A program made the position numbers and the translations under genes. A DNA stretch of 64,000 bases, from positions 65,280 to 129,279 of the forward strand of contig NKYR01000089.1 of NCBI GenBank assembly GCA_003184365.1. The letters are read 5' to 3'. Under the pieces are notes generated by a model. It was not told the origin of the DNA. It saw nothing but the letters and a program-made list of their open reading frames with translations, and ran no database searches. The number at the start of each line of letters is the position of its first letter. Position 1 is the first letter of the stretch. Shown here piece after piece: positions 56,130-64,000 of the stretch. This DNA is from Evernia prunastri (Eukaryota > Ascomycota > Lecanoromycetes > Lecanorales > Parmeliaceae).

Positions 56130-57340
56130 TAGTGGAATGACCAAATGAGAAGAAAATGTATAACGAAAAGATTTGATACTGCATAGCGAGGGCTGCATTG
56201 GGAAGGGCATTAATAGCGTGGGGCGCGTCTTTGCTGGCATTTTCATACTCTCGTAAAATTGCACACATGACCAGAGATGCAGCTTTCAACATCACTTGAC
56301 ATCGGCAGCTAGAATGTCGTTCACAGCCGCCACCTTGTCGCTGAACTTCTGCTTCTTATCCGTTCTATGACCGGTGTGAGCTTTCGTAGGACTCCAGTGT
56401 TTCACTGGAGTCATCATACCTTGACCCAACCCTAATATCAGTCTGTATCCTCACAATCCCCTTTTTGTGCAGCATAAAATGCGCCTGACCAATAAGACGC
56501 ATCACATCGTCCCAGTGGCCTTCTGCCCCAGTCTTCAGCCTTGCGCCTCATATCACCTTACCTCCGTAATGATGATTCATCACTCACCCACCGTCGTTCC
56601 TGCGGAATGCATCGAGTATGTCAAACTGCTCTTTTGCATCAAACGTTGAACGTCTGCAACCTCTTGTGACACTGATGCCGTGGGTGTCCCAATCTGCTAC
56701 TGGATTAGAGCTGAAAACCTGTAGCCGCAGCTGGAGAAGACAAATACAGGGATGAGGCAAAAGTCCGCTACGCAGCTTTCGGGGGTCCCGAGAGTTTCCA
56801 TGTCAAGGTCATCTGAAGGAGCCATAATCGCAGAGATGATGGATGTTCGAGAGACTTTTGGGAGACCAGAGTGTTTGTGCTGCTGAACGACAACGTCACG
56901 AACGCATCTAAGACATGCCAAGGCCGCTTCTTCACTCTTGAATTTTACTTTCTCAACAATTATATTCGTCCATTCCCTTTCATTTCGTGACTTGTCTCCA
57001 TTTTTGCGGTACGATTTTCGTTGACGAGATCGTTGTTATATACCTTGGGTGGCCTTCTGCTTTGGCTGTACTCTCTTCTCCTCCTTCTCCTTCTTCTCCT
57101 TCTATCAAAATCACTCGCTGTTGTTTCTCAAGCGGAAGCCACGACGACACTACCGCTGAAGTTTTAGCCCAGCATACTTGTTCTGATATCGTTGTGTTAG
57201 CTGTTTTGGCTTTTGAAAGCCTCGATTTGCACCATATCAAATCAATGGGAGGTTGTCATTTGAGTAGACTTTTCGTCTCCTGATTAGAGCATTCTGGGAT
57301 CACTACCTACACGAAGCTAACACTGACAAACTCGGCAATC
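56130..57340. other. Intergenic, no gene seen
   Basis: About 1.2 kb between the PLC-like gene and IPK1. It includes a TCCTTCTCC-type pyrimidine run near 57076-57103 in the likely IPK1 promoter or leader. No coding frame, RNA gene or repeat is supported. Confidence 0.5.
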
Positions 57341-58366
57341 ATGCTCAGCATCGGCCTTGATGATGGTGTTCAACTCGTGTATTTAGCGGAAGGAGCCGCA
57401 AATGTGGTCTATAGAATACGAAGCCTTCCTCTGGACCCAAGCATTTCCGCAGACCTCAACTTCGAAAGCTATGGCCCCAACACTCCCCCACCAACCGAAA
57501 TCGCGCCACTCCAGATGGAACCTGGTCTCGAAGGCAAGCTAGTGCGCCTCAAGAAAAGGTCCTCTTTTACCACACCAGTCGCCGAGTCCCAGGACCACTT
57601 CGAAAATATGATCAAGCCTCTCTTCCCATCCGAGAACCTTGTTCAGCAAATCTTGTTTGAACCCTCCAGAGCTCTCCTGAAGGACTGTAATGCCAGACTA
57701 CGCGAGATGGAAAACAAGGGCGCGAGACCTGCGAAGCGGCACGGTGTCTATCTGGCTGAGGATGAGATGTACGGGATGTTGGTCACAGATATGTCTTGCA
57801 GCGACGACTCTTCCAGATTCTTCGAATTCAAGCCGAAATGGCTTCTTCAGTCCCCATCTGCTCCGCACGGGTCGAAGAGATGTCGCACCTGTGCTTTGAG
57901 AGCCATGAAGAAGGGATCTAAGCCGGGTTTTTGCCCGCTCAATTTGACGGACAAGAACACGATCACTGTCGCTGTGTGCCGTATCATGGGGCTGGATCCC
58001 CAACAATTGCAGGATTTTAATGTCCAAGAGAGGGATATGCTGGGTCGGATTCGAGAATTTCTCCTCAAGGACCCACTTTTGCGTCGCTTGAAGCAACTGC
58101 AAATGGACAAGGACGGAAAGGGAGTATTGAAAGCCAATGTCATTTCTCCGGATTTTCTTGCGGCGATGACGTTGCGAGACTGTACGTTATACCTGAAAGT
58201 TGGTCGGACTTCCATTGACGCGAGACTTGGGGACCTGGACTTAAAGACCGGAAAGGGGAAGGCAGAGTATTGGAGGGGCTTGGAGAGGCAACTGATTGAT
58301 GGCGGGTGGTACACGGCCACGGAGAAGGAGAAAACAATCGGTGAGAACTTCTGTCAATTGGCTTGA
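57341..58366 (+). CDS. IPK1: Inositol-pentakisphosphate 2-kinase (IPK1)
   Basis: A 341-residue frame from ATG 57341. IPK1 phosphorylates IP5 at position 2 to make IP6, a cofactor in mRNA export (Gle1/Dbp5) and phosphate signalling. Family features are LVYLAEGAANVVYRI (N-terminal nucleotide-binding hairpin), LVRLKKR (adenine-side Lys), GVYLAEDEMYGMLVTDMS and the EIKPK-type motif as EFKPKWLLQSP (residues about 162-172), followed by CRTCALRAM with conserved Cys and FCPLNL. Later DFLAAMTLRDCTLYLKV carries the MTLRDC motif that binds metal or substrate. The end is uncertain. The frame stops at 58366 (TIGENFCQLA), but a donor at 58340 (GTGAGA) and acceptor ending 58388 (GATACAG) would give an alternative end at about 58429. 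Confidence 0.9.
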   Translation: MLSIGLDDGVQLVYLAEGAANVVYRIRSLPLDPSISADLNFESYGPNTPPPTEIAPLQMEPGLEGKLVRLKKRSSFTTPVAESQDHFENMIKPLFPSENLVQQILFEPSRALLKDCNARLREMENKGARPAKRHGVYLAEDEMYGMLVTDMSCSDDSSRFFEFKPKWLLQSPSAPHGSKRCRTCALRAMKKGSKPGFCPLNLTDKNTITVAVCRIMGLDPQQLQDFNVQERDMLGRIREFLLKDPLLRRLKQLQMDKDGKGVLKANVISPDFLAAMTLRDCTLYLKVGRTSIDARLGDLDLKTGKGKAEYWRGLERQLIDGGWYTATEKEKTIGENFCQLA

Positions 58367-59676
58367 TGCTAGAGTACAAAAGATACAGTTTTCAACAACT
58401 CCTCTGGCTTTCTGCCGACAAGAACCTAATCCGGCCTTCGAATTGAGCATCCAACTAGATCGATCAATTGTCCCCATGCTCTCCTTCTATTCGTTGCGGC
58501 AGCTTGGAATCAAAGCCAACAGAAAGCCCCTGGGCCCTACGTCGACCCGTCAATTTCTTCCATGCCTCATGGTGCGAACCCACGGGGTTTATCACATTTA
58601 GGGGCCCTGAAACCCCTTGACCGCTTGCTCAGCATTGCTCTCTTCTCTCCTCTCGTCCCACACCAACCCTCTCCAGCCCCCCGGAGCTCACAAGCCAATT
58701 CTGCCACTATAATATAGGTACAGGCGCAGAGGCCCGCTGCTCATAACAGCAGTGAAACTTCGGCGGCGATGGGCGGCTAGTCGCGGGCGCCCGTGGACCT
58801 GGTCCTATCTCGCTCCATGTGTTGACTGTGCAGGTGCTGTGTGCCCTTTGGTCTCTCTTGACCTGAGATAATTCCCTCGCCAGCGTCTTTAACCCCCATA
58901 TCCGCTCTCCATTCAGAGTCTTCTCTCATTCGAGCAATCACGGCCTCTGAAGCCCACACCCTTCCTTCCTCAAACATGTATTAATCCCGGAGGTAAACAA
59001 CTTCTTGTACATCAGGGCCCACTGCTTTGCCGTGTCAAGGAACACCGGGCTCAAACACTTCCAGGTGCGGAGATCCGAATCAGCCGTCGTCAACCTCTGC
59101 GGTCCTCTGCTTCAGTACGTACTCGGACTCGCATTGACTGGTTTGTTCCGAGTCGGTGGAGTAGGTCTGGTTTATTCGGAGTGGAAGTCGTTGGACCCAA
59201 GCGGCCATCAGTCTTTGGAGCTTGCGGTGGGAGGCAGTTGCGGGCTCGTAGGTCGCAGCGACAAGGCGGTTTGATTCCGATGCTTGATTCCCATACGGAT
59301 CTTCGTTACCTCGCAGTCGGAAAGTGCAGCCTATTTGGCATAGTCTTAGTCAGCAGGCGGTAGGTTACATCCTCCTGCATTAGCTTTCATAATCATAGGT
59401 ACCTTAGGTTAACCTTGATCAAATCTGTCGCTAGTCACTACGACATTGATAGTACCGCGGAACGGTTACCGCTGCATGCGATTAACTAGAGTATTGCTGA
59501 CCAAGGAACGCCGAGAGATTATCAATATGCTGCTGTGAAACATGGCATTCGCAAACTCGGCACGTCAGGTCACAGCTGTGGAAAGGAAAATGGATTTGCC
59601 ATCCAATAGGGTTCGGATGGCGAAGAAATCCGAGGCCGGTCACTTATGAATCCTCATGTCTATCTATCCGACAGCA

Positions 59677-59701
59677 CTGTCTGTCTGTCTGTCTGTCTGT
59701 C
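59677..59701. repeat. CTGT tetranucleotide microsatellite
   Basis: About six copies of CTGT in tandem, just upstream of the possible extended start of the nitroreductase gene. Confidence 0.9.
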
Positions 59702-59933
59702 GTCATCGCTGTCTGTCGTGATTGAGGATTGAGGAAGATGCAGCGAACCGGCGCTTCCATTGCAGCTCTAGCACTGCTCATTCTCACACTAATATTTCCA
59801 ATCCCCCCAATCCGTAACGCGGCAATAATGTACAAGGCGCAACATCTGCTTAGGCAGGCTGCACCCATCTTCAATTCCGTCCGATCGGTCCTGCCCCACT
59901 GCTATAACATCCCTCTCCCGGCCGCCTTCCTCT

Positions 59934-59974
59934 CTTCTTCTTCTTCTTCTTCTTCTCCCTCTTCTTCTTCTTCA
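59934..59974. repeat. TTC trinucleotide tract
   Basis: TTC triplets interrupted once by CCC. If the upstream in-frame ATG is used they encode a polyserine stretch; otherwise they are leader sequence. Confidence 0.85.
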
Positions 59975-60043
59975 ACAACCCCCAATCAGCGAATACACCC
60001 CGCTTCTCAACGACACTCCACAACTGCAGCAGCACCACCCATC

Positions 60044-60862
60044 ATGGCCGACTCCAAAACCTTCCTCCACCTCACCGAATCCCGCCGCACCTACTACCAG
60101 CTGACCAACGAGTCCACCGTCCCCGACGCCCGCATCAAGGAGCTCGTCGCCCACGCCATGAAGCACGTCCCCAGCTCCTTCAACTCCCAGACCACGCGCC
60201 TGGTCGTCGTGCTCAAGGACAAGCATGAGGAGCTGTGGGATGCCATCATGGAGATTTACAAGCTGCAGCTGCCGGCCGACAAGTTCGAGCACGCGAAGGG
60301 GAGGATGGTGGGCTTCCGGAAGGCGTATGGGACGGTGAGTTTTGGGGCAGGCCATCTATTTCTCCCTTTCTTTTTCCCTTGCGCGGTAGACGAGACGAGG
60401 CTGATTCGTATGGGTGTCCCGCAGGTGCTCTTCTACGAGGATACGAGCAATGTGAGGGAGTATCAGGAGAAGTTCAAGACCTATGAGGATAAATTCCCGC
60501 AGTGTACGCACGTTCCTTCCTCCCTTCCTCCCTCCCTCCCTTCCTATACCCTTACCCCCCCACTCCCCCCACATTGGCACACAGTCTTTCTACACTCCAT
60601 CTGCTGATACATCCCCTGATCAGGGTCGGAGCAAACCAACGGCATGCACCAATATCTGCTCTGGTGTGCCCTCGAGGCCGAAGGCCTGGGCGTCAACCTC
60701 CAGCATTACAACCCGTTGATCGACACGCGCCTCGAGACCATGTACGGCGTCCCGCCGACGTGGAGCCTGAAGTCGCAGATGGTGTTTGGAAAGCCGACGG
60801 GGCAGCCGGGGGAGAAGACTTTCAAGCCCGTTGAGGAGCGGGTGAAGTTCTTTGGGGCGTGA
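60044..60862 (+). CDS. Nitroreductase family protein (Frm2/Hbn1-like)
   Basis: Three exons (60044-60334, 60425-60503, 60624-60862) give 202 residues. It has FLHLTESRRTYYQLTNESTV at the FMN-binding start, HVPSSFNSQTTRLVVVLKD, GTVLFYEDTSNVREYQEKF, then FPQWSEQTNGMHQYLLW and LEAEGLGVNLQHYNPLID, and a final VKFFGA. This is the fungal nitroreductase group including yeast Frm2 and Hbn1, FMN enzymes linked to fatty-acid and oxidative-stress responses. Introns 60335-60424 (GTGAGT...CCGCAG) and 60504-60623 (GTACGC...GATCAG) rebuild the conserved GTVLFYED and PQWSEQ. ATG 60044 gives the usual family length. Upstream in-frame ATGs (59738, 59828) would add 72 or more residues with Arg/Lys and hydrophobic residues but few acidic ones, possibly a mitochondrial presequence. 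Confidence 0.92.
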
Positions 60863-61142
60863 GAAAGAAACCTCGGAAAGCAAAGCTGCAGACGCCGGTT
60901 GAAGAGAGAACGAACCAAGTTCACATACCACTTTTTCCTTCTTGCAAAGAGACTTCTATAGCCGGGGTACCAATTGAAGATGCTTTCAATGTGATCCATT
61001 TATTCTAGTATCTAAGACTACGGCTGAATGGATGCCCCCTGGGTATGCGCACCGGCAATGCACGCAAGCCTGTGTCCAGAACGCCTATCTCTATCCAGCT
61101 TCACCCATACGCAAGATGTATGCACTCCCACACTTGCATCCT

Positions 61143-61996
61143 TCACTTCCCCGGCTGCGCAGCCCCTTCCCTCCTCAACCCGTCCATCACCTTCTCCTTC
61201 TCCGCGAACTTGCCCTTCTCCTCCTTCACCATCGCCTCCACCGTCTTCCTCGCCTCCCTCAACCGATCCAGCTCCATTCCCTCCTCCTTCTGACTGTACG
61301 GATTCCCCTCGCTCCCCGCAAACGGGATCTCCGCGCTCCTCTCCCCCTGCTTCCGCACCGCAGCCTGCTTGCTCCCCTTGGCCCCCTTGCCACTCCCAGC
61401 GGCCGCCGTCGGCGGCGGCGGCCCGCTTGTCAGGATGTCGTAGAACGGCTCCACGGGCTCGGAGAAGATGATCTCCTCGTAGTTCTGGCTGACGATGGCG
61501 TCCCGCCGCTCCTTCTGCCCCTCGACATCCGGGCCCACGTACGGGTGCAGCTTGAGCGCGTGCCAGAGCGTCTGCGCCTTCTCGTTCGCCTCGGGCGCGA
61601 AGTACAGCTTCATCTGCACCTCGAACTCCCCCCACCCGGTCTCCGTCACCTCAAAGGGCGCCGACTCGACCATGCGCGACGCGTTGGCGTACGTCTCGTG
61701 CAGCTTGAACTGCACCTTCTTCAGCCAGTAGGATATGTCCTCGTCGTTGACGCCGCGCACGAAGACGGACCACTGGTGCGTGTGCTCGGGGCTGATGCCC
61801 GCGGGGCGGTTGTTGGGGTCGAGGGGCTTGGCGACGGAGCCGTAGACTGTGGGGAGGTAGGGTGGGGGGTTAGTGAGGTTCGTCCTTGTTTACGGTGGAG
61901 AGGGTGTGTAAAGGAAGAGGGGGAGGACGAACCGAAGGGACGGTGGATTTGGACGCCCTTGAGACGGTCTTTCTTAGTAAATCTTGGGAAAGGCAT
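61143..61996 (-). CDS. YAF9: YEATS-domain protein Yaf9
   Basis: Two exons (61996-61933, 61846-61143) give 255 residues. The YEATS domain runs from about residue 10 to 150: GVQIHRPFVYGSVAKPL, THQWSVFVRGVNDEDISYWL, KKVQFKLHETYANASR, PFEVTETGWGEFEVQMKLYF, LWHALKLHPYV and the C-terminal EEIIFSEPVEPFYDIL. The tail ends in a coiled coil (about residues 195-250), as in Yaf9, a shared subunit of the SWR1 and NuA4 chromatin complexes that reads acetylated histone H3 (family knowledge; aromatic pocket residues lie around WGEF). The intron 61847-61932 (GTTCGT...CCACAG) joins RPF to VYGSVAKP, an invariant step. It is divergent from COQ11. The coding sequence is GC-rich at third positions. Confidence 0.95.
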
Positions 61997-62528
61997 GTTA
62001 GGTGGTGGATGTGGAGGGAATGCAGAGGGTGGGAATGTTTGGGTATTTTATGGGTTCTTGACGGGTGCTGAGTCTGTACTCACCTTGACACGCTTCGTGC
62101 CTGCCGGAGCGGGCATCTCGCAAGAGAAGTGAAAGTAAGCACTCGGTGCTACCTACCGCAGTTGCCTCACTCTTGTCAGGTGCGTCTGTGCAAACACTGC
62201 AAATGGCGCTGCTTTTTGGGTCAGAATGAGAGCGAGATATACACACAATGTCAAACAACGGGGTTTTGGTCGGGCATGAGAATAGCGGTAATGCTTTGAG
62301 ACTCCGAATAGATTAGGTAGTGTACATTCTGGTAATGTGGGCACCTGAGTGTTCAACTTTCCCCGCAACATTACTTGACATCTCGCATGCGGCTCCGCCA
62401 ATCCCTGCGTAGATCTCGGCCAAGCTTCCTCTCGGATATCGATCTCAATCGTCAGAGCAAGACACCATAGCACGCCCCTCTACTGGTCCAACAATCATTC
62501 CTCTCCCCCAGCTTCCGCATTCCAACCG
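61997..62528. promoter_or_regulatory. Divergent promoter region, YAF9/COQ11
   Basis: About 530 nt between start codons on opposite strands. It must hold both promoters. No repeat or recognisable control motif is evident. Confidence 0.4.
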
Positions 62529-63523
62529 ATGGCGAAGAAGATCGTCGTCTGCGGAGGCAACGGCTTCCTCGGTACGGCAGACCTTTTGCGGATTTTTCCA
62601 ACCCGTTCGAACCGCGCTTCCTTTTTGCTAACGAGTTGGGCGGCCTAGGATCTCGGATATGTAAAGTCGCAGTCGCCCGGGGCTGGGACGTGACCTCCAT
62701 CAGCCGCTCCGGCGAACCGACCTGGTCGGCCATCACGTCCTCGCCCGACGCTCCGCCGTGGTCGGGTTCGGTCCGGTGGCAGAAGGCCGATATACTGAAG
62801 CCTGGGAGCTACAAGCCGATGCTGAGTGGGGCGGACGCTGTGGTGCATTCCATGGGGATACTGTTGGAGGCGGACTACAAGGGCGTCATTACGGGGAAGG
62901 AGTCGCCGTGGTCGGGTCTGTCGAGGGCTTTCAGTGCGAGCAAGGGAGGGAGTCAGAACCCGCTGGAGAGGAAAGAGGGTGAAGCTCTGGAGCCGCAGGA
63001 GAAGGATGGGCAGTTGACTTATGAGCTCATGAATCGGGACTCGGGTGGGAATACTCCAATTGAGCAAATCAGAGTCTGGTATTAACAGATTTTCCCAGCA
63101 ATCACCCTCGCCCAAGAAGCATCCTCCCAAAATGTACCATCCTTCGTCTTCATCTCCGCTGCAGCAGGAGCTCCCATGCTGCCCAAAAGATACATCACCA
63201 CCAAACGAGACGCCGAGTCCACGATAGCTTCCTTATTACCCAAGCTTCGGAGTATCTTCATACGGCCAGGCTTTCTTTATGACTCCTCTCGAATATTCAC
63301 CATGCCAATAGCCGCCGCTGGTAGTGTGGGAAATATGGTGAACTCAATAATAGGGGGTCGTCTGTCATGGATAGCAGGTGCCGCTGTGGAAAAGCCGCTG
63401 AAAGCGGACCTTGTGGCAGAGGCGGTGGTCGAGGCGATCGAGGATGGCGCAGTGGAGGGTGTCGTAGGAACGAACGATATAGAAGCGCTAGCCACCAAAG
63501 CGTGGAGGAGAGGCATGTTATGA
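62529..63523 (+). CDS. COQ11: Coq11-like mitochondrial NAD(P)-binding protein (atypical SDR)
   Basis: Three exons (62529-62571, 62649-63044, 63099-63523) give 287 residues. The Rossmann start KKIVVCGGNGFLGSRICKVA has GGNGFLG at residues 9-15, followed by RGWDVTSISRSG, ADILKPGSYKPML, ADAVVHSMGILLE, FVFISAAAGAPMLPKRYITT with KRDAE, and IRPGFLYDSSR. This matches yeast Coq11 (Ylr290c) and NDUFA9-like atypical short-chain dehydrogenases linked to coenzyme Q synthesis on the inner mitochondrial membrane. The YxxxK of classical SDRs is not in the usual position, and RYITTKRDAE replaces it. Introns 62572-62648 (GTACGG...GCCTAG) and 63045-63098 (GTGGGA...TCCCAG, branch GTATTAACA) keep frame. It ends WRRGML at TGA 63523. 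Confidence 0.92.
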
Positions 63524-63623
63524 TCGTATTGTGAATATTCTCCACTCGCTCGGTTTTATAGATACCAACGTATTCACAGCCACGGAATTCTAAGTGCAAT
63601 ATCTGATGGGTGCACCGAGTCCT

Positions 63624-64000
63624 TCATATCATGGTGCCCCGCTCAAAGCTGTCGCGGATTTCCGCAGTATACTGTAGAATTTGTCAACAAGGCCTTGCGA
63701 ACACGTCAGAATATGGAGCGTGCAACTTACCTTGTTGTAGAAGCGGGCCAGCTTTTGGTTGAATTGCTTGTTCTTGTCATTGATAAACGTAACGTCTCCA
63801 TCATCGTCACCCTTGCCTCTGTCTCTCCTCTTCCGCAATCGTACCTCCTCGGCCTTTCGTAGATCATTCACCAACCTGTCCACGGCAGCTTTTTCAGGTT
63901 TGTTCTCAATGAAGTCGGTGCTGTCGGCTGTTGAGTAGAATGTCCCGCTCTTATCAACAGCAACGAGCTCTCCGTCCTCAGTCTCGATGATCTCCAACCC
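63624..64000 (-). CDS. SYF2: Pre-mRNA-splicing factor Syf2, 3' part (partial)
   Basis: Two 3' exons (64000-63731 and 63671-63624) of a minus-strand gene that runs off the right edge. The sequence EEVRLRKRRDRGKGDDDGDV then TFINDKNKQFNQKLARFYNK, joined across a 59-nt intron (63672-63730, GTAAGT...TCTACAG) to YTAEIRDSFERGTMI and TGA, is the conserved C-terminus of Syf2. Syf2 is a component of the Prp19/NTC-associated spliceosome complex acting in the nucleus. The N-terminal half and start codon are outside the window. Confidence 0.93.

Larger units (their letters stand above)
58367..60043. other. Intergenic, with possible N-terminal extension of the nitroreductase gene
   Basis: About 1.7 kb. 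No gene is supported from 58367 to about 59730. The frame of the nitroreductase is open upstream from 59738 or 59828 and would add a hydrophobic then Ser-rich segment (MYKAQHLLRQAAPIFNSVR...). Repeats are CTGT (59677-59701) and TTC (59934-59974). Confidence 0.45.

Noticed and set aside
61018..62132. Long open frames on both strands opposite YAF9
   Set aside because: They are shadows of the GC-rich YAF9 coding sequence. The YEATS motifs are only in the chosen frame.

Overview
The window is eukaryotic and fungal, almost certainly a filamentous ascomycete (Pezizomycotina). The genes are densely packed on both strands and are interrupted by short introns (about 49-172 nt, mostly 50-62) with GT...AG ends and CTRAY-like branch sites. 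The products have clear fungal counterparts: a velvet-domain protein, Doa10, Nup82, Trs20, Mrpl31, Med20, Yaf9, Coq11, Syf2 and IPK1. I cannot fix the class from sequence alone. Exon joins were made by hand from splice-site consensus, reading-frame continuity and family knowledge, and every complete join given sums to a multiple of three.

Layout. 0-7 kb: a 3' gene fragment, a divergent velvet-domain gene with an in-frame TGA, mitochondrial ribosomal protein mL60, an unrecognised protein and TRAPP subunit Trs20. 7.5-18.2 kb: a 1521-residue repeat protein ending in KDEL, divergent from the ER ubiquitin ligase Doa10. 18.2-25.3 kb: about 7 kb with no supportable gene, rich in microsatellites, upstream of a TALE homeobox regulator whose leader shows an intron and a two-codon upstream ORF. 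26.6-29.1 kb: a second gene-poor stretch with strand-asymmetric purine/pyrimidine tracts. 29-41 kb: a compact housekeeping block (Nup82, CBP20, PLP-synthase glutaminase, thiolase, Med20, DUF952) that also contains a large HeLo-like/pseudokinase/trypsin-like protease fusion.

41-54 kb looks like a decaying accessory region. It holds a frameshifted membrane protein, an intact MFS sugar transporter, a 777-bp direct duplication meeting at a single N (most likely an assembly join), and a GH26-like pseudogene with two stops and a lost catalytic residue. 53.6-64 kb returns to ordinary genes: a polyQ protein, a GPI-anchored PLC-like phosphodiesterase, IPK1, a nitroreductase, Yaf9, Coq11 and the 3' part of Syf2.

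Functional themes: an ER pair (KDEL repeat protein and Doa10) shares a promoter region; nuclear gene-expression factors (Nup82, CBP20, Med20, Yaf9, Syf2) are scattered through the window; a PLC-like protein and IPK1 are neighbours. The most unusual items are the HeLo-like/pseudokinase/protease fusion, the KDEL-tailed repeat protein, the in-frame TGA in the velvet gene, and the homeobox gene with a stop-free intron inside recognition helix 3.
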